Source of the DNA: Bradyrhizobium jicamae
Lineage (GTDB): Bacteria; Pseudomonadota; Alphaproteobacteria; Rhizobiales; Xanthobacteraceae
Direction of reading: 5' to 3'
DNA: 61,173 nucleotides
NCBI RefSeq assembly: GCF_001440395.1
Contig: NZ_LLXZ01000162.1
Coordinates: 60,985-122,157, forward strand
This document shows positions 35,170 through 43,209 of this stretch, piece by piece. A model generated the notes under the pieces. That model did not search any database and was not told the DNA's origin. It was given only the letters and a program-made list of their open reading frames with translations. A program made the position numbers and the translations under genes. Within the stretch, counting starts at the first letter, position 1; each line of letters opens with the position of its first letter.

Positions 35170-36585
35170 CTACTGTCCGGATGGCGTCCGCAACCCGTGC
35201 CAGGCGTCGCGCACCTGATGGTAGTGCACCTCAGGCAGATAATCCGGCGTGTTGAGGCCGAGATTCTTGACGTCGAGCCGGCCGATGGCGCTGAGCAGCG
35301 TATAGGAGGCGATGACGCGATCGCGCTGCGCGCCGATCAGCCGCGCCTTGGCCAGGATCAGGTCCTGCTGCGCGTTCAGCACGTCGACCGTGGTGCGTTG
35401 CCCGCCGGCGGCCTCCCGTTGCACGCCCTGCAGCGCGACGGTGGCGGCGCGGACTTCGGCTTCGGATGCAGAGACCGCAATCTTGGCGCCCTCGTTGGCA
35501 ACCCAGGCGCCGACCGCGGCGGTGCGGGCCTGGTTGCGGACCTGGTCCAGCACCTGCCGGCTTTGAGTCGCGATTTCCTTGGCCTGCCGGGTCTGGGAGG
35601 CCGCCATGCCGCCATCATAGATCGGCTGGGTGAGCTGGCCGGTTATGGAAGCCTGGTCGGTCCCTGCGCTGCTCAGGGTAGGGTCGGACTGCCTGCTGCG
35701 GCTGGCGCTGCCTTGCAGCGTGATGGTCGGCATCAGGCTGCTTTCGGCGACGCGGATCGACGTGGAGGCGACATCGAAATCGAAGCTTGCCGCCATCACC
35801 GCCGGATGCTCCCGGAACGCAAGACCGGTGGCATCGTCGCGGCTGCGCGGCAGCAGGCGGTCGATGGCATCGGCAGTGCGGAGCTGGTTGGGCGCGTTGC
35901 CGATGACCTGAAGATAAGTCGCCTGGCTGACGGCCAGATTGACCTCGGCGGCATTCAGATCGGCGCGCCCCCGGCTCAGACGTGCCTCGGCCTGCGCGGT
36001 ATCGGTCGGCGTGACGTCGCCGGCATTGAGACGCTTCTGGGTGATGCCGAGCGTTTCCTGCAGGAACGCCACGTTGGCGCGCTGCGCTTCGACCAGCGAC
36101 TGGTTGGCGAGCACGTTGGTATAGACCGTGACCGCATCGAGCAGCACGCCCTGGCCGACATTGCGCAGCGCTTCGCGGCCGGACTGCACCTGCAGCTCCG
36201 CCACGCGGACGCTGTTGGCAGTCTTGAAACCGTTGAACAGCGTCTGGGACACAGTCACCCCGATGGTCCAGGGCTTCAGGTTCGCCGACTGGACGGTGTT
36301 GTCGGGCAGCAGGTTGCGCACGGCCTGAAAGCCGGCGGAAAGCGTCGCGATGATCTGCGGCCGATAGCCCGAGAGCGCCTGCGGCACGTTCTCGTCCGTC
36401 GCGCGCTGGCGCGCCCGTTCGGCGTTGAGGGCAGGGTTGGTCTGGTAGGCCTTGGCCAGCGCGTCGGGCAGGCTTTCGCCATGCGCGGCCGGTGCCGCGA
36501 ACACGAAGCAACCTGCCGCAAGGCAAATGCTCGATTGAAGCAACCGCCTCGTAACGTAGCCAATGCTAACGGCGCGCCTTGCCAT
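35170..36585 (-). CDS. TolC-family outer membrane channel
   Basis: 471 residues. A signal peptide (SSICLAAGCFVFAAPAAHGES) is followed by the TolC arrangement of two repeated coiled-coil/beta units: SLPDALAKAYQTNPALNAER, then ...TQPIYDGG and DQVRNQARTAAVGAWVANEGAK. It matches type I secretion TolC proteins in length and motifs. TolC forms a trimeric channel that docks with inner-membrane exporters. No exporter is adjacent; the RND pair at 16.6-21.0 kb lacks its own channel and might use it. Confidence 0.9.
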   Translation of the reverse strand: MARRAVSIGYVTRRLLQSSICLAAGCFVFAAPAAHGESLPDALAKAYQTNPALNAERARQRATDENVPQALSGYRPQIIATLSAGFQAVRNLLPDNTVQSANLKPWTIGVTVSQTLFNGFKTANSVRVAELQVQSGREALRNVGQGVLLDAVTVYTNVLANQSLVEAQRANVAFLQETLGITQKRLNAGDVTPTDTAQAEARLSRGRADLNAAEVNLAVSQATYLQVIGNAPNQLRTADAIDRLLPRSRDDATGLAFREHPAVMAASFDFDVASTSIRVAESSLMPTITLQGSASRSRQSDPTLSSAGTDQASITGQLTQPIYDGGMAASQTRQAKEIATQSRQVLDQVRNQARTAAVGAWVANEGAKIAVSASEAEVRAATVALQGVQREAAGGQRTTVDVLNAQQDLILAKARLIGAQRDRVIASYTLLSAIGRLDVKNLGLNTPDYLPEVHYHQVRDAWHGLRTPSGQ

Positions 36586-36929
36586 TTGATCCCGTAGTCA
36601 ACACGAGAACGTGATGACCCTGCTTCGAGTCATCCCGCTCTATCTTCCTGTTTGGCATGATCTTCAGGAAATGCCGGTTAGCCGTCATTCCCGGATCATG
36701 CGTTGCTCGCCCACCCCCGCCCGACAACCCCGGCTCGTCTACCTGTTTAGGGGGCGTCGTGGCCACAGGCAAACTGCCGCGCGACATCAGTACATTAATT
36801 TGGTGAAATCCGTGCTTGGCTGTTGCCGGTTCGTCACAGACGAAGTTCGGCGACAAATGCGCTATGCTCCGATAGCTGGCGTCCGACTCAGGGCGGTTGG
36901 CTTCCAAGCTACGCCCGGGTCCGCGACTG
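36586..36929. other. Divergent intergenic region, nothing recognised
   Basis: 344 bp between the TolC gene and the acetyl-CoA hydrolase gene. Must contain both promoters, but I can point to no clear sigma factor motif. A 70-codon minus-strand frame that ends inside the TolC gene lacks any family likeness. Confidence 0.4.
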
Positions 36930-38777
36930 ATGCCAAAACTGTTTTCCGACCCCGAAGCGATCGCGGAGGATATCATCCGCGATGTCGGGACCGACCTCGT
37001 GGTCGGCTTGCCGCTCGGGCTCGGCAAGGCGAACCATGTCGTCAACGCGCTGTACGCGCGCGCCGTGGCCGACCGCTCGATCAAGCTCACCTTGTTTTCG
37101 GCGCTGACGCTGGAGAAGCCGCGGCCCTCAAGCCTGCTCGAACGGCGCTTCATCGGACCGGTGATCGATCGCCTGTTCGGCGGCTATCCGGACCTCGCCT
37201 ATGCCGATGCCCTGCATGCCGGCGAACTGCCGCCGAACATTGAGGTGATCGAGTTCTTCTTCCTGGCCGGCAAATGGCTGCGCGTGCCGTACGCGCAGCA
37301 GCATTACATCTCGGCGAATTATACTCACGCCTCATCCTATCTGCTGACGCGCGGGCTCAACGTCGTCACCCAACTGGTGGCGAAACGCGTGGTCGATGGC
37401 GTGACGCGCTACAGCCTGAGCTGCAACACCGATACGTCGCTCGACATTTTGCGTGCCCGCAATGAGGGACGGGCATCGTTCAAGCTGATCGGCCAGGTCA
37501 ATTCAGAGCTGCCGTTCATGCCGGGCGCCGGCGACCTGCCGGGCGATGAATTTTCTGCGGTGCTCGATGGTCCTGCGACGGATTTCCCGCTGTTCGCGCC
37601 GCCGGCCGAGCCGGTCAGTGACACCAAATATGCGATCGGGCTGCATGCCGCGAGCCTCGTGCCCGACGGCGGTACGCTGCAGATTGGTATCGGGCAGGTC
37701 GGCGATGCGCTGGCGCAAGGGCTGATTGTCCGTCACCGCGACAATGCGCAGTTTCGCGCCATCATGAAGCGGCTCGGGCCGGGCAGCGAACCTGCGCAGA
37801 CGGGTCCGTTCGAGAAAGGGCTCTATGGCGTCAGCGAAATGCTGATCGACGCGTTCCTCGGCCTGATCGATGCGGGCATTCTCAAGCGCGAAGTCGATGG
37901 CGCCGTGCTGCACGGGGCATTTTTTCTCGGGCCGAAATCGTTCTATCGCGCGTTGCGCGAGATGGCCCCCGATAAGCTCGCGCGCATCCAGATGATGCCG
38001 GTGTCATTCACCAACCAGCTCTATGGCGACGAGGATGCCAAGCGCCGCGCGCGGATCGATGCGCGCTTCGTCAACACCGCGATGATGGCGACGCTGATGG
38101 GCGCTGCGGTCTCCGACGGCCTCGAGGACGGCCAGGTCGTCAGTGGCGTCGGCGGCCAGTACAATTTCGTCGCGCAGGCGTTCGCGCTTCAGGGTGCGCG
38201 GTCAATTCTCGCACTGGAATCGACACGGCCGGCCGGTCGCAAGACGCTCTCCAACATCCGCTGGAATTACGGCCACCAGACCATCCCGCGGCATCTGCGC
38301 GACGTGTTCGTCACCGAATATGGCGCGGCCGATGTCAGGGGTAAATCGGATGCCGAGACCATCGCGGCGATGCTGGCGGTCACAGATTCCCGCTTCCAGG
38401 ATGAACTGGCCGGGATCGCCAAGGATGCCGGCAAGCTGCCGAAGACGTATGAAATTCCGCGCAGCCACCGCGAGAACTTTCCGGAGCGGATCACGGCGGC
38501 CCTGAAACCTGCGCGCGAGGCCGGGCTGCTGCCGTCGTTCCCGTTCGGCAGCGATTTTACCGAGACCGAGCAGCGGCTGATCCCGGCCTTGCAGTTGCTT
38601 CGTGAGGCGCAGCGGACGCCGCTGCTTCTGCCGGGATTGCTGTGGCAGGGAATGACGCAGCCGCCGGATGCTGCCAAGCGCGAATGCCTGAAGCGGCTCG
38701 GCCTCGATCGCCCGACGACGTTTGCGGAGCGCGGCTATCGCGCACTAGTGAATGCGGCGCTGGCGAGGACGAAATAG
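36930..38777 (+). CDS. Acetyl-CoA hydrolase/transferase family protein
   Basis: 615 residues from ATG 36930. Family I CoA transferase fold in two halves: an N-terminal Rossmann-like half (GLPLGLGKANHVVNALYARA) and a C-terminal half with GTLQIGIGQVGDALAQGL, the Glu-containing GLYGVSEMLID (Glu303, likely attacking acyl-CoA) and VVSGVGGQYNFVAQA. These enzymes hydrolyse acetyl-CoA or pass CoA between short acids such as acetate, propionate and succinate. The protein is longer than the usual about 500 residues because of a C-terminal extension. It is convergent with an enoyl-CoA hydratase, with a palindromic repeat between. Confidence 0.88.
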   Translation: MPKLFSDPEAIAEDIIRDVGTDLVVGLPLGLGKANHVVNALYARAVADRSIKLTLFSALTLEKPRPSSLLERRFIGPVIDRLFGGYPDLAYADALHAGELPPNIEVIEFFFLAGKWLRVPYAQQHYISANYTHASSYLLTRGLNVVTQLVAKRVVDGVTRYSLSCNTDTSLDILRARNEGRASFKLIGQVNSELPFMPGAGDLPGDEFSAVLDGPATDFPLFAPPAEPVSDTKYAIGLHAASLVPDGGTLQIGIGQVGDALAQGLIVRHRDNAQFRAIMKRLGPGSEPAQTGPFEKGLYGVSEMLIDAFLGLIDAGILKREVDGAVLHGAFFLGPKSFYRALREMAPDKLARIQMMPVSFTNQLYGDEDAKRRARIDARFVNTAMMATLMGAAVSDGLEDGQVVSGVGGQYNFVAQAFALQGARSILALESTRPAGRKTLSNIRWNYGHQTIPRHLRDVFVTEYGAADVRGKSDAETIAAMLAVTDSRFQDELAGIAKDAGKLPKTYEIPRSHRENFPERITAALKPAREAGLLPSFPFGSDFTETEQRLIPALQLLREAQRTPLLLPGLLWQGMTQPPDAAKRECLKRLGLDRPTTFAERGYRALVNAALARTK

Positions 38778-38827
38778 CGAGACGATGAAAATATCGAAAA
38801 CAACCCCATGCAAAGTAGCTGTCGTGC

Positions 38828-38919
38828 CGTAGGGTGGGCAAAGCGCAGCGTGCCCACCATTGTTTGCACCGGATGCTAGAATGGTGGGCACAGCGCTGTG
38901 CGCCTTTGCCCACCCTACG
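38828..38919. repeat. Palindromic repeat, GTAGGGTGGGCAAAG family, copy 2
   Basis: Arms CGTAGGGTGGGCAAAGCGCA and CTTTGCCCACCCTACG around a short centre, placed between two convergent genes. It could terminate both transcripts. Confidence 0.88.
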
Positions 38920-38933
38920 AAATCGAGCGAGGC

Positions 38934-39713
38934 CTACCTGTTCTTGTTCACCGGCTTGCGCTTCTCGATGAAGGCGGCCATGCCTTCGGCGCGGTCTTCC
39001 AGCGCGAAGGTCGAGTGGAACAGGTTGCGCTCGACGTTCATGCCTTCCGAGAGCGGCGTCTCGAACGCGCGGTTGATGGCTTCCTTGGCCATCGCGGCTG
39101 CGGGGCGCGACATCGAGGCGATCTTTTCGGCGGCCGACAGCGCCTCTTCCATCAACTTGTCTGCCGGCACGACGCGGCTGACCAGGCCGGAGCGCTCGGC
39201 TTCCGCGGCATCCATCATGCGGCCGGTGAGGCAGAGATCCATCGCCTTGGACTTGCCGATCGCGCGCGTCAGCCGCTGGGTGCCGCCGATGCCGGGGATG
39301 GTGCCGAGCGTGATTTCGGGCTGGCCGAATTTGGCGGTGTCGGAGGCGATGATGATGTCGCACATCATGGCGAGCTCGCAGCCGCCGCCGAGCGCATAGC
39401 CACTGACGGCCGCGATCGTCGGCTTCCGGCAGGTCGCGACACGATCGCCGCCGATGGCGGTGAAGTCGCTGGAGAACATGTCGATGAAGCTTTTCGGCTG
39501 CATCTCCTTGATGTCGGCGCCGGCGGCGAATGCCTTTTCGCTGCCGGTGAGCAGGATGCAGCCGATCTTGTCGTCGGCTTCGAGATCATCGACAGCCGCC
39601 GCAATCTCGCGAAACACGCCGAACGACAGCGCGTTGAGCATTTTCGGCCGGTTCAGCGTTATGATGCCGACCGCGCCTTTGCTCTCGACAATGATGTGTT
39701 CGAACGTCGCCAT
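38934..39713 (-). CDS. Enoyl-CoA hydratase
   Basis: 259 residues, a typical short-chain crotonase. It hydrates trans-2-enoyl-CoA in beta-oxidation. CoA-binding GADIKEM, the oxyanion-hole Gly region ALGGGCELAMMCD with catalytic Glu113, and the second Glu133 in GQPEITLGTIPG are all present, so the classic two-Glu hydratase mechanism is intact. The C-terminal FIEKRKP matches the family. The gene begins four bases behind a strong hairpin that includes the ribosome-binding region, hinting at translational control. Confidence 0.95.
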   Translation of the reverse strand: MATFEHIIVESKGAVGIITLNRPKMLNALSFGVFREIAAAVDDLEADDKIGCILLTGSEKAFAAGADIKEMQPKSFIDMFSSDFTAIGGDRVATCRKPTIAAVSGYALGGGCELAMMCDIIIASDTAKFGQPEITLGTIPGIGGTQRLTRAIGKSKAMDLCLTGRMMDAAEAERSGLVSRVVPADKLMEEALSAAEKIASMSRPAAAMAKEAINRAFETPLSEGMNVERNLFHSTFALEDRAEGMAAFIEKRKPVNKNR

Positions 39714-39716
39714 GAT

Positions 39717-39764
39717 CCACCCCGGGTAGCTGATTTGCGGGCAATGTGCCCGCTGCCGGGGTGG
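39717..39764 (-). promoter_or_regulatory. Leader hairpin covering the enoyl-CoA hydratase ribosome-binding site
   Basis: On the minus-strand transcript CCACCCCGG pairs with CCGGGGTGG, which ends four bases before the ATG and contains the only purine-rich ribosome-binding sequence. An inner perfect 7-bp stem GCGGGCA/TGCCCGC (39737-39753) with a 3-base loop sits inside the loop. The structure would need to open for initiation. Confidence 0.55.
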
Positions 39765-39823
39765 GCTTCAAGTGGGCGGTTCCGGTTCCGGATGCGCCTT
39801 GCCGCGCCCGGAACGGAAGGCCG

Positions 39824-40507
39824 CTACGCCATGAACATGCGCGCGGCCGACGCCATCGTCAGCAGGGCGCCGAAGGCGATGAAGATCTTTCCGATCAGCG
39901 AGGTCTTGTCCAGGGTGGAGCTGTCGTTGTTGGCGGCCTGAGCGGTCGCTTCCGATGCCGGTTTGGCCGCCGAAGCCATCGCGACCGTCTGCGTGGAGGG
40001 GGTCTCGGGCGAGCCCACCTGGAGGGCCCGATCGACATCGTTGAGCTGGTCGGAGGCAACCACGGCGGCTTCGGCCGGGGCCTCGGCGTCTGCAGGTTTT
40101 TCCGCCGCCGCCTGCAGGACCGTATTGGCCTTGTCGGACATCGCCGCCGACATCCCCTTGGCGCTGTCGGCCGGCGCATCGGCGGCGGTCATCTGGGCGT
40201 TGGCATTGGCGAGCCACCCGGGGATCGCGGGCGGAGCGCCGTTCGCCTCGGCGACCTGCTTCTCCTCAGGCTTCTTCGCCTCGTTGCTCTCGTTGGATTT
40301 TTCAGCCGCGCGCGTGGTTTTGCGATGGGCGTCACGCTTCTTCGGGGAACGCGAATCTTGCCTGGCGGACTTGTCGGACGTCGCGCTTTCCGATTTCGAG
40401 ACGGCGGCGGCGTCATCTGCGCCCGCGGCCATCGCCGGTAGCGGTACTGCGAAACCTACCAAGAACCCTGCCGCAATAATCAAGGCCGCGCTGGCTTTGA
40501 TTGTCAT
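39824..40507 (-). CDS. Ala-rich exported/membrane protein, unknown function
   Basis: 227 residues from ATG 40507. Signal peptide (ALIIAAGFLVGFAVPLPAMA), then a long charged and Ala-rich disordered region (SPKKRDAHRKTTRAAEKSNE, EAKKPEEKQVAEANGAPP), and a hydrophobic C-terminal helix (SLIGKIFIAFGALLTMASAAR). It therefore probably spans the periplasm between two membrane attachments or is anchored at its C-terminus. No catalytic domain. It is divergent from the EcfF-type sigma gene across 300 bp, so it may belong to that stress regulon, though no matching promoter motif was found on its strand. Confidence 0.7.
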   Translation of the reverse strand: MTIKASAALIIAAGFLVGFAVPLPAMAAGADDAAAVSKSESATSDKSARQDSRSPKKRDAHRKTTRAAEKSNESNEAKKPEEKQVAEANGAPPAIPGWLANANAQMTAADAPADSAKGMSAAMSDKANTVLQAAAEKPADAEAPAEAAVVASDQLNDVDRALQVGSPETPSTQTVAMASAAKPASEATAQAANNDSSTLDKTSLIGKIFIAFGALLTMASAARMFMA

Positions 40508-40766
40508 TACCGAATCTCCCCATTGGCCGCCGCCCAGCGGCGAAATGAGACCCTGCGGATGTCCACAGCGCGGCAGAAAAAGGGAATCTTCGGGCAACAC
40601 CCGGCGAAAGCTGGGCAATCCTGTTGCAACCGACCGGATGCGGGCCCGCGCAATCGATGTTATGAGCCTGCCGTCGTGCAGTGGGCGGTCGAATTCTTCG
40701 GACAGCGGCCAGCTCCGGCTGCGGCCTGGACCTTCTATCACGACTTCGTGATCGAGGCATCCTGAC

Positions 40767-40791
40767 GTAACAAATTGAAAGATCGACCGAA
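40767..40791 (+). promoter_or_regulatory. Putative EcfF-type promoter of the sigma gene
   Basis: GTAAC (40767-40771), 16 bases, then CGAA (40788-40791). This resembles the GTAACC/CGAA promoters reported for the Caulobacter SigF / Bradyrhizobium EcfF group. Transcription would start near 40798, giving a 5' leader of about 13 bases that just includes AGGAG at 40801. Confidence 0.55.
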
Positions 40792-40810
40792 TTGCAGGGT
40801 AGGAGCGCGG

Positions 40811-41356
40811 GTGCGCGAGCGGGATGACGAATGGACCGGCCTGATGCGGTCGGCCATCGCAGGCGACAGTGCGGCGTATCATCGCCTGCTCAAGGCCGTC
40901 ACGCCGGTGCTCCGGGCCGCGGCGCGCCGTGGCTTGGCGCGGGCAGGGCAACCGGTCGATCAGTCCGAGGACATCGTGCAGGACATTTTGCTGGCGGTTC
41001 ATCTGAAGCGACACACCTGGGACGTCAGCGCCCCGTTTGCCCCGTGGCTGTTCGCCATCGCCCGGAACAAGCTGATCGATGCGTTGCGCCGCCGCGGCCG
41101 GCGCATTTTCGTCGATATCGACGATTTCGCCGAGACGCTGCCGGGTGAAACGCCGGCCGAGACCGCATCGCCAAGCGAGGTCGCGGCCCAGCTTCAGACG
41201 CTGCCGGCGCGGCAGCGCGATGTGCTGCAGGCGATCGCGGTCGACAGCGCCTCGATCAGGGATACGGCGGCGAAATTTTCGATGAGCGAGGGCGCGGTGC
41301 GGGTGGCGCTGCACCGGGGGCTGACCAGCCTGATGGCCAAGCTGCGGGAACGATGA
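40811..41356 (+). CDS. ecfF: ECF sigma factor, EcfF/SigF type
   Basis: 181 residues from GTG 40811 with AGGAG at 40801-40805; a TTG at 40775 is rejected because it falls inside the putative promoter. Region 2 (EDIVQDILLAVHLKRHTWD, APWLFAIARNKLIDALRRR) and region 4 (LPARQRDVLQAIAVDSASIR, FSMSEGAVRVALHRGLTSL) are both present, with no regions 1 or 3. It directs polymerase to stress promoters once released by its membrane anti-sigma, whose gene overlaps its stop (ATGA). The autoregulatory promoter upstream supports this group. Confidence 0.85.
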   Translation: MRERDDEWTGLMRSAIAGDSAAYHRLLKAVTPVLRAAARRGLARAGQPVDQSEDIVQDILLAVHLKRHTWDVSAPFAPWLFAIARNKLIDALRRRGRRIFVDIDDFAETLPGETPAETASPSEVAAQLQTLPARQRDVLQAIAVDSASIRDTAAKFSMSEGAVRVALHRGLTSLMAKLRER

Positions 41357-41997
41357 GAATGGATACCGATCGGCTCATTCGAACGTTGGCTGCCGACAAT
41401 GCGCACCGGGCACGCCCGGTCGGCTTCGCGCTGATGCTGGCGCTATTGGCGGCGGCACCGGTCTCGCTGTTGATGTTCTTCACGGAACTCGGCGTCAGGC
41501 CCGACGTGATGGTTGCGATGCGCAATCCGTTCTTCGATCTGAAATTCGCGGTGACGCTGGCGCTGGCGATCGCGGCAATCGCCGTCAGCCTGCATCTGTC
41601 GCGGCCCGAGGCCTCGCTGCGCGGATTTGGCTGGCTGCTGCTGGCCCCGGTCGGGATCCTGGCCGCCGCGATCGGCGGCGAGATGATGATGCCGCAGCGA
41701 TTGCCGATGATGACGCGGATGGTCGGCAAGAATTCATCGACCTGCCTGGTAGCGATCCCGCTGATGTCGCTGCCGCTGCTTGCTGGCGCGCTGCTCGGAT
41801 TGCGCCACGGCGCTCCGTCGCGGCCGGCGGTTGCCGGCGCCATCGCCGGACTGTTGTCGGCGGGATTGGCCGCGACGCTCTACGCTTCGCATTGCACGGA
41901 TGATTCACCGCTGTTCGTGGCGGCCTGGTACTCGATCGCGACCGCGCTGGTGACGGCGATCGGCGCGCTCGCCGGGGCGAAGCTGCTGAAATATTGA
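41353..41997 (+). CDS. prsF: NrsF/PrsF-type membrane anti-sigma factor (DUF1109)
   Basis: 214 residues from ATG 41353 (a second ATG at 41359 is equally possible). Six transmembrane helices, no soluble zinc anti-sigma domain. It has two cysteines (Cys131 in SSTCLVAIP and Cys181 in LYASHCTDDSP), at the positions of the conserved pair that NrsF/PrsF proteins need for response to oxidants or heavy metals. It would hold EcfF at the inner membrane until oxidative stress. Start overlaps the sigma gene stop, so both are made together. Confidence 0.88.
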   Translation: MRMDTDRLIRTLAADNAHRARPVGFALMLALLAAAPVSLLMFFTELGVRPDVMVAMRNPFFDLKFAVTLALAIAAIAVSLHLSRPEASLRGFGWLLLAPVGILAAAIGGEMMMPQRLPMMTRMVGKNSSTCLVAIPLMSLPLLAGALLGLRHGAPSRPAVAGAIAGLLSAGLAATLYASHCTDDSPLFVAAWYSIATALVTAIGALAGAKLLKY

Positions 41998-42008
41998 AGC
42001 GGCGTAGT

Positions 42009-42027
42009 CACCCTCCAGGGGAGGGTG
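42009..42027. terminator. Short hairpin between convergent genes
   Basis: CACCCTCC-AGG-GGAGGGTG is a perfect 8-bp stem with a 3-base loop between the convergent prsF and DUF2336 genes. No T-run on either side, so function as a terminator is uncertain; it may be a repeat remnant. Confidence 0.4.
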
Positions 42028-42033
42028 CGAAGC

Positions 42034-43143
42034 TTATGCCGGCACGTTCTGCTGCATGCGGTGGAAGCGCAGCACCTGTTGCGCCGTCGATGGTCGCAGT
42101 CGCTCATAGGTGTCCTGGCTGGCCGTGAGATCGGTCGGCTCCGCGCCGGACAGTTCGTCGCGCATCTTGATCAGGGTCCTGACCGTCGGCCATGACAGTC
42201 CGGCGACCTTCGCCAGGATCATCACGCCTTCGGCCCGGCTTTCGATCATCATGTTCTCGGCGATCGCAACCGATACGTTGGCGAGCGCCGCGATCGAGGC
42301 GTTGGCCTCGTCGAATTTCCCGGCCTTGGCAAACGACGCCACCTGGGATTCGTCGAGCCGGCCGTCCTCGTACAACGACTTGACCAGCGCGTGCGCGATC
42401 TCGGTGTTCCTGGTGATCGTCGAGGTCGCCGATCGCGCACGCCGCGTTGCCTCCTTGACAGCGGTAGGCACTTGCGCCGCCTGCGCCGGATTGGCGGCCT
42501 CCAGCCGCTGCCGCACGGTGTCGGAAGCCTTGGCGAGCAGTTTCAGATAGAGGTGCCGCGGCACCGACGGGCGCAGGCCGATCGAGGCCGTGAGATCGTC
42601 ATCGCCTTCGGCGCGGTCGACGAGGCGGGTAAAGCCGCGCTCGGTGAATTCCGCGCCGGGATTCTTTACGGTCGACGCGACCACCTGGTCGTTGCCGCGC
42701 TGGACCAGCACGTCGGTGACCGCGCCGCTCAGGGTCTTGCGGGTCGAGATCGCCATCAAATGCGCCTGGCTCTTGCTGCGCGCATTCTCGATCAGGGTCT
42801 TGTCGTCGAGCCGCATCGATTGCGACAGCACAGGACCCGCCACCTCGATCACGTCATCGAACGCGAGTGCGCGGATGGTGAGCGGAGGCGCCGTGTCGAT
42901 CGGGGCGAGACGGTTGGCCAGCAGCATCTTGGCCGAGGTTTCAATGTGATCGATCAGGCACTGGAAGACGTCGTCGAACAGCCCGATCTGCTCGTCCGAA
43001 TAATCCACCGCGCCGTTGATGAAGAGATCGGTCACCCGGCGCAGGGTTTCCACCCGGCGCGCGACCGTTCCGTGCGCGAGCGTGGACTGCAGCTCGTCGA
43101 GCAGACTTCCGGGCGAGGGAGAAGTGGCGGTCTTCGAAATCAT
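42034..43143 (-). CDS. DUF2336 domain protein
   Basis: 369 residues from ATG 43143 (MISKTATSPSPG; AGGATAGA upstream). All-helical, with the DUF2336 pattern: RRVETLRRVTDLFINGAVDY, IGLFDDVFQCLIDHIE and LRALAFDDVIEVAGPVLSQS-like repeats, and later LVKSLYEDGRLDESQVASFA. DUF2336 proteins occur mainly in alphaproteobacteria and look like HEAT-type helical arrays; their role is unclear. It precedes (convergent to) the ecfF operon and follows a GGDEF gene by 66 bp on the same strand. Confidence 0.85.
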   Translation of the reverse strand: MISKTATSPSPGSLLDELQSTLAHGTVARRVETLRRVTDLFINGAVDYSDEQIGLFDDVFQCLIDHIETSAKMLLANRLAPIDTAPPLTIRALAFDDVIEVAGPVLSQSMRLDDKTLIENARSKSQAHLMAISTRKTLSGAVTDVLVQRGNDQVVASTVKNPGAEFTERGFTRLVDRAEGDDDLTASIGLRPSVPRHLYLKLLAKASDTVRQRLEAANPAQAAQVPTAVKEATRRARSATSTITRNTEIAHALVKSLYEDGRLDESQVASFAKAGKFDEANASIAALANVSVAIAENMMIESRAEGVMILAKVAGLSWPTVRTLIKMRDELSGAEPTDLTASQDTYERLRPSTAQQVLRFHRMQQNVPA

Positions 43144-43209
43144 GACTCTATCCTGGAGCAAAAGCCGGCGGCGGATTCTTCACCGCCGGAGGGAGCTGAA
43201 AATGTTGGA

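Noticed and set aside
36611..37243. 210-codon frame overlapping the start of the acetyl-CoA hydrolase gene
   Set aside because: Second half is an out-of-frame reading of the hydrolase; first half is non-coding-like.
40508..41314. Upstream extension of the Ala-rich protein on the minus strand
   Set aside because: The extension is antisense to the sigma factor gene; a signal peptide begins at 40507, so that is the real start.
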